A DNA stretch of 64,000 bases from Bacillota bacterium (GTDB lineage Bacteria; Bacillota; Clostridia; Lachnospirales; Lachnospiraceae): NCBI GenBank assembly GCA_023414875.1, contig JAEZMV010000016.1, forward strand, positions 167,496-231,495, written 5' to 3'. Position numbers and translations under genes: made by a program. Below, piece after piece: positions 18,951 through 28,552 of this stretch. The notes under the pieces were generated by a model. The model ran no database searches and was not told where the DNA came from. It saw nothing but the letters and a program-made list of their open reading frames with translations. How positions within the stretch are numbered: the first letter of the stretch is position 1; each line of letters starts with the position of its first letter.

Positions 18951-19994
18951 CTAAAGGCTATTTTTATCAATATAGCTCTTTCTCAATTGCCCACAGGCGG
19001 CATCAATATCTGCGCCCATTTCTCTTCTTATAGTAACATTAATTCTATTTTTTTCAAGTATATTTTTAAAATTTTGTATTTTTTTGATTTCCGTTTTCCT
19101 ATAATTTCTTTCTTTGATTGGGTTTACAGGGATTAAATTAATGTGACAATTGATACCCTTTACTAGTCTAGAAAGCTCTTTCGCATGCTCTTCTTCATCA
19201 TTAATACCATCTATAAGACTATACTCAAAGGTTAATCTTCTTCCAGTCTTTTCATAATAATAACAAAAAGCATCTAATACTTTTGAAAGTTCATATTTTG
19301 CAGCTACCGGCATTATCTGCTTCCGCACTTCATTATTAGGAGCATGCAGAGATAATGCCAATGTGATCGGCATGCCTTCCTCTGCAAAAGCCCTAATCTT
19401 ATCCGGTATCCCACAGGTGGACACTGTAATATTTCTTGCACTGATATTGAGACCTTGTGCATCAGTAATTAATCTAAGAAATCTCATCAGGTAATCATAA
19501 TTATCAAACGGCTCCCCTGTTCCCATAACGACTATGTTGGATACACGTTCTCCCGACAAGACCTGTATCCGATATATCTGATCCAGCATCTCTGAGGGAA
19601 GCAGATCTCGTTCCTTTCCACCAATGGTTGAGGCACAGAATTTACAACCCATGCGGCAACCAACCTGGGAGGAGATACAAACACTGTTTCCATGATGATA
19701 CTTCATGAGAACACTTTCAATTACTCTATCATCCTTTAGACGAAATAGATATTTTATGGTTCCATCCGTTCCAGAATGAAGGGAATCAACTTCCTGTAAC
19801 GGAGTCAATGGATATTTTTCTCTGAGGGTCTCCCGTAAATCCTTTGATAAATTTGTCATCTCATCATAGCTGGCCGCAAGCTTCACATGCAGCCATTCGT
19901 ATATCTGTTTCGCACGAAAAGCCGGCAATCCAAGGCTCTTCAATGTCTCTGTCAATTCATTTAATGTTAAGGATTTTATATCTAAGTGATCCAT
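18951..19994 (-). CDS. rlmN: dual-specificity RNA methyltransferase RlmN
   Basis: Radical SAM enzyme that forms m2A2503 in 23S rRNA and m2A37 in certain tRNAs. The 4Fe-4S ligands are in CRMGCKFCAS around residue 110. Other family motifs include MGTGEPFDNYD, ALSLHAPN, EYSLIDGIND and a late cysteine in GADIDAACGQL, the second catalytic Cys. At 347 residues it is of standard length. The ribosome binding site is weak. It lies between rsmB and prpC as in Bacillus. Confidence 0.97.
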   Translation of the reverse strand: MDHLDIKSLTLNELTETLKSLGLPAFRAKQIYEWLHVKLAASYDEMTNLSKDLRETLREKYPLTPLQEVDSLHSGTDGTIKYLFRLKDDRVIESVLMKYHHGNSVCISSQVGCRMGCKFCASTIGGKERDLLPSEMLDQIYRIQVLSGERVSNIVVMGTGEPFDNYDYLMRFLRLITDAQGLNISARNITVSTCGIPDKIRAFAEEGMPITLALSLHAPNNEVRKQIMPVAAKYELSKVLDAFCYYYEKTGRRLTFEYSLIDGINDEEEHAKELSRLVKGINCHINLIPVNPIKERNYRKTEIKKIQNFKNILEKNRINVTIRREMGADIDAACGQLRKSYIDKNSL

Positions 19995-20133
19995 CTTTTT
20001 ACCATTCCCGCTTCCGTATTTTCATATGCTATAAGAACTATGGCCAATCATATCGAAGCCACTCCTATTTCTATTTGCAATATTTTCTAAACATAGAGTA
20101 TTGTTCAAATTGGTTGTCCATCCGTTTTATTTA

Positions 20134-21489
20134 TTAGACCTTCCTCTGCTTTTTTCGGTATCGTGATAAAAAGAAGCCATCTGTATTATGAATTCCCTGC
20201 AATAATTGCAGATAACCCTCTTTTGTTGTTTGACATTGTAATTTTTCAGGTATATAAGGATTCAGACTTTCTGCTTCAAAATCATAATGACTTAAAAACC
20301 AATCGCGATTACCTTGGTTTTCTTCTTTGTTCACAGTACAGGTACTATAGATCAGTACACCCCCCGGTCTCACATAGCTCTGAACAATATTCAAAATTAA
20401 TCTTTGTAATTCTACCAGTTCTTTTTGTTGATTCTGTGTCAGCTTATATTTTATATCAGATTTCTTACCTATAACTCCCCATCCACTGCAGGGAAGATCG
20501 GCAATCACCACATCGGCAAGGTTAATAATATCCTCATCCTGCTTTGTTGCATCCCACACCTTGGTTTCCACATTATCAAAACCAAGACGTATTATATTTT
20601 CTTCAATCAGTTTAATTTTATAATCTGTTAAATCCCTGGCAGTTACCTTTTTTGCCTTCTCTGCTGCATGAAGGGCCTTACCGCCGGGTGCAGCACATAC
20701 ATCTACCACAAAATCATCTTCTCTGATGTCTGCCACCTCACATACCAGCATGGAACTAACGTCCTGTACTGAAAAGCAGCCTTCTCCAAATGTCTCAAAC
20801 TTCTCAAGATAATCATAATCCTTTAATTTAAAGGCATAATTCAAATACTCACTTTCTTCAACTGTGACTCCCTCCTGAAGCAGTCTTTCTTTCAGCTTCT
20901 CAGGAGTTATCTTTTTACGATTACAGCGTATGGTTGTTTCCTTTTCCTTTATAGAAGCAGACAACATCTGTTCTACTGTATTAAAATCATATTGACTGAT
21001 CAGTTCCGTAATCAGCCATTTGGGAAAGGAGTAGGTAACCTCAAGATAGAATACAGGGTCCTTCTCTTTATCGGGATAATTAATATTTGTTTTATTTCTT
21101 TCTATATTACGAAGAATACCGTTAACAAAACCGGAAAGTTTTGTGAAGCCTCTTTTCTTTGCTAATTTCACAGCCTCATTGCATACTGCGGAGGCAGGTA
21201 CCTGATCCATGGAAAGAAGTTGATAGACACTCATTCGAAGTAAGTTGCGTATCAACGGCTTCATCTTACCCACCGGCAGGGTTGAGAATTTATTAATGAT
21301 ATAATCAAGTCTTAAATAGATTTTTATGGTGCCGGTAAATAACCGTGAGATAAATGCACGTTCCTGTTTTTCTAGGTGCTGATTTTTTTTTAAGGTATGA
21401 CTAAGTACCGTATGGCTAAACTTATCCCCCTCAATAACTTCCATCAGCATATCAAGAACGATTTCCCTCGCATTTACGTTATCAGTCAC
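20134..21489 (-). CDS. rsmB: 16S rRNA m5C967 methyltransferase
   Basis: SAM-dependent methyltransferase with an N-terminal NusB-like RNA-binding domain (about residues 1-135) and a C-terminal Rossmann methyltransferase domain. SAM motif DVCAAPGGKALHAA, the first cysteine in DLPCSGWG and the catalytic cysteine in STCTVNKEEN are present. I choose the GTG at 21489 (451 residues) because GGAGG lies 8 nt upstream; the longer TTG start at 21507 precedes that site. It overlaps the upstream peptidase gene by 8 bases, suggesting coupled translation. Confidence 0.95.
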   Translation of the reverse strand: MTDNVNAREIVLDMLMEVIEGDKFSHTVLSHTLKKNQHLEKQERAFISRLFTGTIKIYLRLDYIINKFSTLPVGKMKPLIRNLLRMSVYQLLSMDQVPASAVCNEAVKLAKKRGFTKLSGFVNGILRNIERNKTNINYPDKEKDPVFYLEVTYSFPKWLITELISQYDFNTVEQMLSASIKEKETTIRCNRKKITPEKLKERLLQEGVTVEESEYLNYAFKLKDYDYLEKFETFGEGCFSVQDVSSMLVCEVADIREDDFVVDVCAAPGGKALHAAEKAKKVTARDLTDYKIKLIEENIIRLGFDNVETKVWDATKQDEDIINLADVVIADLPCSGWGVIGKKSDIKYKLTQNQQKELVELQRLILNIVQSYVRPGGVLIYSTCTVNKEENQGNRDWFLSHYDFEAESLNPYIPEKLQCQTTKEGYLQLLQGIHNTDGFFLSRYRKKQRKV

Positions 21490-22186
21490 GATTTCTTCCT
21501 CCACCAAATAAAATCACCAATCTTAACAGCTGTAGGATCGTAGCTGCTGCCGCTGCTACATAGGTAAGCGCCGCCGCATCCAGTACCTTCTTCGACTGTC
21601 TGAGTTCATCACCATACAAAATACCTGTCTCGCCCAGTCTTGCGATTGCTCTCTTCGATGCATTGAATTCTACCGGAAGCGTTACAAGTTGAAATAATAC
21701 AGCTGCCGAAAATAGAATGATACCAAGAGTTATCAAAAATTGATTATAGCTCATAATTATACCAAGTATTATGATTGGCCAGGATGCCATAGAACCGATA
21801 TTGGCTACCGGAACCAATGCACCTCTCAGCTTTAGCGGAACATAGGAGTGCTGATGCTGTATCGCATGCCCGCATTCGTGAGCTGCCACACCGATCGCCG
21901 CAAGAGAACTCTGTCCATAAACAGAATCAGATAAACGGAGTACCTTACTTCTTGGATCATAATGATCGCTCAAGTTACCCCGTATATGCTCGATACGTAC
22001 ATCATAAATACCGGCCTGATGGAGCAGACGCTCTGCTGCCTGTGCACCGGTAAGCCCTGACATGCTTCTTACACGGGAATACTTTGAAAATGTTGTTCTT
22101 ACCTTTGCTGAAGCCGCCAGGGATAGAACCACACCGATTAAAACTAAAATATAGGTTGGATCAAAATAAAAACCATAACCAAACAT
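21482..22186 (-). CDS. zinc metallopeptidase, YugP family
   Basis: A 234-residue membrane protein of the YugP/Zn-peptidase-2 family. A hydrophobic N-terminal helix precedes the zinc motif HECGH (in GVAAHECGHAIQHQHSY, about residue 110), then two or three membrane helices, and a GxxxLDAAALTYVAAA segment near the end. Substrates are not known for the family. The linkage with fmt, def and rsmB recurs in Clostridia. The start ATG has GAAGGTG upstream. Confidence 0.88.
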   Translation of the reverse strand: MFGYGFYFDPTYILVLIGVVLSLAASAKVRTTFSKYSRVRSMSGLTGAQAAERLLHQAGIYDVRIEHIRGNLSDHYDPRSKVLRLSDSVYGQSSLAAIGVAAHECGHAIQHQHSYVPLKLRGALVPVANIGSMASWPIIILGIIMSYNQFLITLGIILFSAAVLFQLVTLPVEFNASKRAIARLGETGILYGDELRQSKKVLDAAALTYVAAAAATILQLLRLVILFGGGRNRD

Positions 22187-22262
22187 ATATCACACCTTCT
22201 TTCTAATATCTGCCCAAATCGTCATGTAAATCATCTGGTCAACAATAAGTTACAAATCACTA

Positions 22263-23204
22263 TCAGCCCAGCTTTGTTCCTACCGGGATATGATAGCCAC
22301 ATAGAAAAGCTTCAACCGACATTCTTTTTTTACCTTCTAACTGCAATTCCCTTATCACAAGAACACCTGCACCGGTTTTAACGACAAAGGAATCCTTACG
22401 GATTTCAATAATTTCACCGGGAACTGCCTGCATATCACCACTCACATCTTCCACGGATGCCTGCCATAATTTCAGGGTCCTTCCATCCAAATAGGTAAAT
22501 GCGCTCGGCCAGGGATTTAAGCCTCTGATTAGCCGTTCAATCTTTATAGCCGGTTGTGTAAAATTTATCTTCCCCATATCCTTATCAATCATTTTTACAT
22601 AGGTTGCCTGATCATTATCCTGTGGAATTCTGACTGCAGTACCGTCTTCAATTTGCTTTAATGCTTTTATTAGCAAATCAGCACCCAGTACCGACATCTT
22701 ATCGAACAAACTACCGCCCGTCTCCTCCGGAGTTATTGGAATTTTATCCATCAATATGATATCTCCGGTATCTATTCCTACTCCCATGTACATAATAGTA
22801 ATACCGGTCTCTTCTTCTCCGTCGATAATGGAATACTGGATTGGTGCAGCTCCTCGATATTTTGGAAGGAGAGAACCATGAACATTGATGCAGCCATATT
22901 TCGGAATATCTAGGAATGCCTTAGGTAAGATCTGGCCAAACGCTGCCACGGCGATTGCATCCGGAGCCAACTCTGTAACCATATGCATAAATTCTTCTTC
23001 CTTCACCTTAATGGGTTGATAAACCGGAAGTCCATGTTCCAACGCAAGTTCTTTTACAGGAGAAAAGCTGAGGGTCTTCCCTCTGCCCTTTTGTTTATCC
23101 GGTTGTGTTACAACTCCGATAATATCATGATCGGATTGTATTAATTTTTTTAAAATTGTAGCCGCAAAATCGGGCGTACCCATAAACAGAACCTTCATTG
23201 ACAT
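22263..23204 (-). CDS. fmt: methionyl-tRNA formyltransferase
   Basis: Formylates initiator Met-tRNA with 10-formyl-THF. The formyltransferase domain begins KVLFMGTPDFAA, with NVHGSLLPKYRGAAPIQ containing the catalytic Asn-His pair and MYMGVGIDTGDI. The OB-fold C-terminal domain starts near GLNPWPSAFTYL. The start is ATG at 23204, with an alternative ATG at 23198; both follow AAGGAAGG. A longer frame to 23309 reads back into def and is rejected. It lies 16 bases after def, the usual functional pair. Confidence 0.96.
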   Translation of the reverse strand: MSMKVLFMGTPDFAATILKKLIQSDHDIIGVVTQPDKQKGRGKTLSFSPVKELALEHGLPVYQPIKVKEEEFMHMVTELAPDAIAVAAFGQILPKAFLDIPKYGCINVHGSLLPKYRGAAPIQYSIIDGEEETGITIMYMGVGIDTGDIILMDKIPITPEETGGSLFDKMSVLGADLLIKALKQIEDGTAVRIPQDNDQATYVKMIDKDMGKINFTQPAIKIERLIRGLNPWPSAFTYLDGRTLKLWQASVEDVSGDMQAVPGEIIEIRKDSFVVKTGAGVLVIRELQLEGKKRMSVEAFLCGYHIPVGTKLG

Positions 23205-23220
23205 CCGTCCTTCCTTATGC

Positions 23221-23706
23221 TTATTGTACCTCTTCTGTTGCAAATGTATTACGAAGCTCACCAATAGCCTGATCAACATATAATTTACCATCAAGATGAT
23301 CAATCTCATGGCATAATGCTCTAGCTAGAAGCTCCGTACCTTCGATGGTATACTCTTCCATTTTTTCGTTAAGGGCTTTTACCTTCACATAATTCGGTCT
23401 GGTAACAGTTCCTACCTTGCCGGGAACGCTAAGGCATCCCTCATCTCCGGTTTGTTCACCATCACGATCTAAGATTACCGGATTAATTAAAATAATCGGA
23501 TTGTCACCCTCCTCCGATATATCAATTACTACAACTCTTTTTAACACTCCCACCTGCGGAGCAGCAAGTCCGACTCCATTGGCATCATACATGGTATCAA
23601 GCATATCTTCGATTAATACAAGTAGCTTTTTATCAACCTCTTTTACTTCTTTGCTAACTTTATACAGTACTGAATCTCCTAACTCTCTAATATTTCTGAT
23701 TGCCAT
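23221..23706 (-). CDS. def: peptide deformylase
   Basis: Metalloenzyme that removes the N-formyl group from nascent proteins. All three motifs are present: GVGLAAPQVG, EGCLSVPG with the metal-binding Cys, and HEIDHLDG with two metal-binding His and the catalytic Glu. The ATG at 23706 (161 residues, starting MAIRNIRELGD) sits 10 nt after GAGG; ATGs at 23712 and 23715 are alternatives. It is cotranscribed with fmt. Confidence 0.96.
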   Translation of the reverse strand: MAIRNIRELGDSVLYKVSKEVKEVDKKLLVLIEDMLDTMYDANGVGLAAPQVGVLKRVVVIDISEEGDNPIILINPVILDRDGEQTGDEGCLSVPGKVGTVTRPNYVKVKALNEKMEEYTIEGTELLARALCHEIDHLDGKLYVDQAIGELRNTFATEEVQ

Positions 23707-23848
23707 CGCCATCATTCCTCTCTTATCACTTTCTATAACAAAAATCATATTTCTGAAAATAATTATCTTATAATATCATAAAGATATTCCTTACATCAAC
23801 AAAATATCTTAAAAGAGTATAAACAATCCACAAATTTTACATTAAATA

Positions 23849-26095
23849 TTAATAACTGCTCATCGGATCAAAATCAAACTGCAGATTACAACCTGCAAAT
23901 TGTTCTGAATAACGGAAATATCCTTCCAGATAATTTTTGATGCCGATTAAAGTATCGTACTCATGGAATTTAATATAAATCACACGCCGGAATCTGTCAT
24001 TCGCTTTCGCAATGGAAGCTGGGGCCGGACCGATCATTCCTGCCTGAATACTGTGCTCAGTAAGATATAGTTTTATTGCTTCACCCAGACGCTGTGCTGC
24101 TTTTCCTACCTGTTCCTCCTCCATTGCTGTAATTAACAGCAATAGGATATGGGCGGCTGGAGGATACTGCATCAGTCTGCGATATAGCATTTCCTGTTCA
24201 AAAAAGGCTTCATAATTTCCCTCTGCTGCCGTAAGTATGCTGTAGTGCTCCGGATGATAGGTCTGGATTACTACTTCTCCGGGTAGAGCATCTCTGCCGG
24301 CTCTTCCTGCTGCCTGACAAAGGAGCTGAAAGGTTCTCTCACTTGCTCTGAAGTCACCGGTGTATAAGGATAAATCTGCTGCTATAATCCCAACCAGAGT
24401 TACCTTTGGGAAATCATGCCCCTTAACTATCATCTGCGTACCTACCAGAATATCCGCCTTATGCTCCGAAAATGCGGCCAAAATAGAATCATGGCCACCT
24501 TTATTCTTAGTCGTATCGGTATCCATCCTTAGGACTCTTGCACCCGGAAACTCTCTGCGAACCAGCTCCTCCACCTTCTGCGTACCGGTTCCGAAGGCTG
24601 CTATATATTTAGAACCACATTCTGGACAGTTAGAAGGCTGTGTTTCCTCGTAACCACAATAATGGCATATCATTTTCCCATTATTATGTGAGGTTAGAGA
24701 AACGTCACAATGAGAGCATTTCATAACATATCCGCAGCTTCTGCAGGATACAAAACCGGAATAACCTCTCCGGTTAAGAAACAGCATAATCTGTTCCTTC
24801 TTATTTAAACGGTCTATGATTAATTCCTTCAGTTTTTCACTAAAGATTGATTTATTCTTTTTCTTTAACTCTTCTCGCAAATCTACAATCCAGACTGTCG
24901 AGGGCTGTGCTTCCTTCGCTCTTTTGTTTAAGGTATAAAGATGAAAAGCACCCTGTTTTGCTTTCACATAGGATTCTAGGGAGGGTGTTGCCGAACCGAG
25001 CACCACAGAGGCTTTGGTTAATTCTGCCCGTTTTATCGCCACCTGGACCGCATGATATTTTGGTGAGGTTTCGCTTTTGTAGCTCCCCTCATGCTCCTCA
25101 TCGATAATGATCAGCCCTAAATTCTGAAACGGTGTAAATAGTGCCGATCTCGGCCCGATTATAATATCAATCTCACCGTTTCTTGCTCGAAGACTCTGAT
25201 CATAGCGCTCTCCTTGGGACATCTTAGAATTCATAATCGAGATACGTTCACCAAACCGTTTGTAAAAGCGCTGTACTGTTTGATAAGTAAGCGCTATTTC
25301 AGGTATCAGTAGAATCACCTGTTTTCCTTTTGCAATTACGGAGGCAATCATCTCCATGTAAACCTCTGTTTTACCACTTCCTGTAATTCCATGAATCAGA
25401 GAAGTTACGCGATGTCCCTCCTCATATTCTTTAATAAATTGATCGACAATATACTGCTGTTCGTCATTTAGTAGGATTGCCTTATATGGCTCGTTTTGAT
25501 TTTTAATTGGATTACGATAAATCTGCTCTGAGATTATCTTCATAACCCCTTGCTTCTCAAGTCCCTGAAGGGTTGTTCTTGGAATGTTTAGTTGATGAAT
25601 GGCTACCTCATAGTCAAGAACACGCTCCTTAAGAAGTGCTTCCATCAGACGAAGCTTTGCCTTGTTATTCTTTCTTTGATATTCATAATAAAGCTGATTC
25701 GCCTGTTCCTGGCCGACAGCCAGCTCAATCGTTCTTTGTTCTTTTATCTTAACTGCCATTTTTACCGGAATCACTGTTTTTAGCGAATCATTCATCGTTC
25801 CGCCAAAGGTCTCCTTTATCCAGTAGGCCAGATAAATCAAATGACTTTCGATGACAGTAGCACCCTCTACTAGTTCCGATATTGGTTTAATCAATTCTTC
25901 CTTTAGCTTCGGCTCGTTCGAAATGCCAACGATATAACCATTTATACGTCGGTTTCCTTTACCAAAAGGGACGACAGCCAGAGCTCCGATGACCGCTTTA
26001 TCACTAAGCTCCTCCGGAATGGCATACTGGTATGTCTTGTCTAGATTTTCATGAGAGATATCAATTATGATATCTGCATAGGTTTGATAAGACAT
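23849..26095 (-). CDS. priA: primosomal protein N' (replication restart helicase)
   Basis: 3'-5' DNA helicase of 748 residues that reloads the replisome at stalled forks. The N-terminal 3'-DNA-end-binding domain is followed by the helicase core with P-loop GITGSGKTEVY and DEEH. A zinc-binding insert with eight cysteines in CxxC pairs starts at CRSCGYVMKC. The late helicase motifs include QAAGRAGRD. The start ATG follows AAAGGAGG. The gene lies 40 bases after murE and upstream of def, the common order in Firmicutes. Confidence 0.97.
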   Translation of the reverse strand: MSYQTYADIIIDISHENLDKTYQYAIPEELSDKAVIGALAVVPFGKGNRRINGYIVGISNEPKLKEELIKPISELVEGATVIESHLIYLAYWIKETFGGTMNDSLKTVIPVKMAVKIKEQRTIELAVGQEQANQLYYEYQRKNNKAKLRLMEALLKERVLDYEVAIHQLNIPRTTLQGLEKQGVMKIISEQIYRNPIKNQNEPYKAILLNDEQQYIVDQFIKEYEEGHRVTSLIHGITGSGKTEVYMEMIASVIAKGKQVILLIPEIALTYQTVQRFYKRFGERISIMNSKMSQGERYDQSLRARNGEIDIIIGPRSALFTPFQNLGLIIIDEEHEGSYKSETSPKYHAVQVAIKRAELTKASVVLGSATPSLESYVKAKQGAFHLYTLNKRAKEAQPSTVWIVDLREELKKKNKSIFSEKLKELIIDRLNKKEQIMLFLNRRGYSGFVSCRSCGYVMKCSHCDVSLTSHNNGKMICHYCGYEETQPSNCPECGSKYIAAFGTGTQKVEELVRREFPGARVLRMDTDTTKNKGGHDSILAAFSEHKADILVGTQMIVKGHDFPKVTLVGIIAADLSLYTGDFRASERTFQLLCQAAGRAGRDALPGEVVIQTYHPEHYSILTAAEGNYEAFFEQEMLYRRLMQYPPAAHILLLLITAMEEEQVGKAAQRLGEAIKLYLTEHSIQAGMIGPAPASIAKANDRFRRVIYIKFHEYDTLIGIKNYLEGYFRYSEQFAGCNLQFDFDPMSSY

Positions 26096-26135
26096 AGGTC
26101 CTCCTTTGTTAGTCTGTGATCAGCTGCTTACTGGG

Positions 26136-27593
26136 TTATCTTCCCGCCAGGATGTCAGCGATTAATTCTCTCTCGTCCATGTGGTATTTGACACCTTTTA
26201 TCTCTTGGTAGTCTTCATGCCCTTTTCCTGCGAGAACGATCACATCGCCTTCCTCGGCATGTTCAATACAGTATTTGATTGCTTCTTTGCGATCAATTAT
26301 TTCTACGTATTTTCCGGGTCCACGTTTCACACCCTCTATAATATCATTCAGAATATCCTGTGGCTCCTCATTTCTGGGATTATCCGAGGTCGCAACCGTA
26401 AGATCAGCCATATTAGAGGACACTTCTCCCATCTCAAATCTTCTGTCCCTGGCGCGGTTACCACCACAACCAAATAAGCATACCAAACGCTTCGGGTTGT
26501 ATTCTTTTAAGGTTGTAAGTAAGCTTCTTAAGCTCATAGCGTTATGGGCATAATCTATCATTAGGGTAAAACGATCCGAAACCGGAACCAATTCAACACG
26601 GCCTCTGACATTTACATTATCTAGGGCTTTTGTAATCTCCTCAGTATTAACTCCAAAATGCCTGCAAAGTGCAATAGCACAAAGAGAATTATAGACATTA
26701 AATCTGCCGGGAACATTCATCTCCACATCAAAATTCATGAGGCCCTCTACTCGGTAGGAAATTCCGAGAAATCCGGGACGGTCCACTAGCTTTATATTCG
26801 TTGCTCGGATGTCAGCTTCCTTTGAAAAACCAAAGGTTTCAACACTGCAGGTATGACCTTCCAGTATTTCCTCTGCATGGGAGTCATCGATATTAATCAA
26901 GCCCACCTTACATTGCTTGAATAATTTACTTTTGCATCGTAAGTAATCTTCAAAATCCTTGTGTTCCGCTCCTCCAATATGATCCGGCTCCAGATTGGTA
27001 AAAACACCATAATCAAAGGTAAAGCCGGCGAGACGGTTTAGCATAAGTCCCTGAGATGAAGCTTCCATCACCACGCATTCACAGCCGGCCTCTACCATAT
27101 CAGCAAAGGTCCTTTGAATCACATAAGACTCCGGAGTTGTATGGCTGGCAGGGATGACCTGATCCCCAATGATTGTTTCAATCGTGCCGATTAAGCCCAC
27201 CTTTTTACCGGTATTCTCTAAGATTGATTTCATCATATAGGTCGCTGTCGTCTTACCCTTGGTTCCGGTAACTCCGACAGTAGTCAGCTTATCGGCCGGA
27301 TAGCCAAAATAAGCTGCTGACATATATGCCAGGGCAAGTCTAGAATCCTCAACCCTTATCACCGTGATACCCTCCGGTACGGCAACCTCTTTTTCCACTA
27401 TGATTGCAGTTGCACCCTTATCGGCAACCTCACTTATATAATTATGCCCGTCTGTTACCGCTCCTGTGATACAGACAAACACGGAATCCTTCACTACCTT
27501 TCTTGAATCATATACTAATTCTGTGACAGAAATATGAATTTCTCCTTGTATACATGAATATTTAATCTTCTCCAACAATTGATCCAAATACAT
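26136..27593 (-). CDS. murE: UDP-MurNAc-tripeptide synthetase (meso-DAP type)
   Basis: Mur ligase that adds the third stem-peptide residue. It shows the N-terminal UDP-binding domain, P-loop GTKGKTTATYM and the C-terminal motif DNPRNEEP. The DNPR sequence is the signature for meso-diaminopimelate rather than L-lysine, as known from E. coli and Bacillus MurE. The start ATG has GGAGGG upstream. It is detached from the dcw cluster, where Bacillus keeps it, and paired with priA. Confidence 0.96.
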   Translation of the reverse strand: MYLDQLLEKIKYSCIQGEIHISVTELVYDSRKVVKDSVFVCITGAVTDGHNYISEVADKGATAIIVEKEVAVPEGITVIRVEDSRLALAYMSAAYFGYPADKLTTVGVTGTKGKTTATYMMKSILENTGKKVGLIGTIETIIGDQVIPASHTTPESYVIQRTFADMVEAGCECVVMEASSQGLMLNRLAGFTFDYGVFTNLEPDHIGGAEHKDFEDYLRCKSKLFKQCKVGLINIDDSHAEEILEGHTCSVETFGFSKEADIRATNIKLVDRPGFLGISYRVEGLMNFDVEMNVPGRFNVYNSLCAIALCRHFGVNTEEITKALDNVNVRGRVELVPVSDRFTLMIDYAHNAMSLRSLLTTLKEYNPKRLVCLFGCGGNRARDRRFEMGEVSSNMADLTVATSDNPRNEEPQDILNDIIEGVKRGPGKYVEIIDRKEAIKYCIEHAEEGDVIVLAGKGHEDYQEIKGVKYHMDERELIADILAGR

Positions 27594-27976
27594 AGGATGC
27601 CCTCCTTAACCGTAACCGGTTATAATTTCTTCAAGTCGGCTCACACAAGAAAGCCTTACTTTTATTATATGTTATAAGCATTATTTCACATATATAATTA
27701 TAGGCGAATTATCCTATTTGTAAAGAAAAAGATAGGATCCCGGAATATGCCAACCCGAACCCTATCTGTTACTTTTTTATATTTTTAATTAATATATACA
27801 CTAACGTGTTGAAAGTATATATAAATGAGAATACTAGAGCATCGCCTTCTTATATTTCTTTTATTATTTACGCTTCTATCATAATTAGTACTATATTTTA
27901 TAAGTTTAGCTCTATCACATCTAGTTGTTGGTTTTTTGATAAAATGTGAGCAGAAAAAAATTCTGCCCAACAAATT
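27594..27976. other. intergenic region upstream of murE
   Basis: These 383 bases are AT-rich and contain no convincing gene. A 62-codon frame at 27785-27973 has no ribosome binding site or recognisable content. The only clear structure is the stem-loop at 27731-27765. A short palindrome TAACCGGTTA lies about 20 bases before the murE start, with no known binding protein. Confidence 0.6.
27731..27765 (-). terminator. probable terminator between the GNAT pseudogene and murE
   Basis: GATAGG and CCTATC arms enclose an imperfect GC-rich inner stem. On the minus strand the hairpin is followed by CTTTTTCTTT, which suits an intrinsic terminator ending transcripts that come from 28.4 kb. T-rich sequence also follows on the plus strand. 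Confidence 0.6.
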
Positions 27977-28390
27977 TTACACTGTATACTTTACAAAGGA
28001 AACACATCCATACTTATCACAGTTCATGAAACCCATTTTTTCGTAAAAGGCTTTTGTTTTAGGTTCATTATCAGTTAACAGGACTTTTTGATATACGTCC
28101 TTATATTTGTTCATCGCTTCTGTCATAAGTTTTGTACCAATGCCCAAATGCTGATAGGCTCTTAAGACAACGATGTCTTGTACATAAATAATTGAAAAAC
28201 CATCACCTACAATACGTATTACTCCAAGTAGTTTTTCATTACACCAAGCAGTTATAATTAATAAGGAATTATCATACGCTTTTTGAAGCATATTGGTATT
28301 ATTAGTATAATTACTTCACCCAACATCATTGTATAGATCTATTAAGTCATTTAGGCAAGGTATTACATTTTCTTTTAATTCAAAGTTCAT
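27977..28390 (-). pseudogene. GNAT-family N-acetyltransferase interrupted by an in-frame TGA
   Basis: The intact frame from ATG 28390 (preceded by GAAAGGAG 7 nt upstream) to 27977 would encode 137 residues, the normal size for this small GNAT type. Codon 25 at 28316-28318 is TGA. Residues before the stop (LIDLYNDVG) and after it (SNYTNNTNMLQKAYD) join in one frame in a pattern where family members usually have Trp. The downstream 104-residue part retains the acetyl-CoA loop region (AYQHLGIGTKLM) and FYEKMGF. An internal ATG at 28291 could restart, but it has no ribosome binding site. Probably a recent nonsense mutation, or a sequencing error. Confidence 0.78.
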
Positions 28391-28552
28391 CAAAATACTC
28401 CTTTCAAATATCGGATCTTTACTTATGATGAACACTACTTCTTAATTTAACCACTTTATTACCTCCTATTTCTTTATGATTTATATTACTAATACAAGAA
28501 ATAGCATATGTTATTGCCTTGATAAGCAATAGATCGTGAAGCAGGAATTACC

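Noticed and set aside
27785..27973. 62-codon minus-strand frame between murE and the GNAT gene
   Set aside because: No ribosome binding site, low-complexity AT-driven composition and a downstream terminator nearby.
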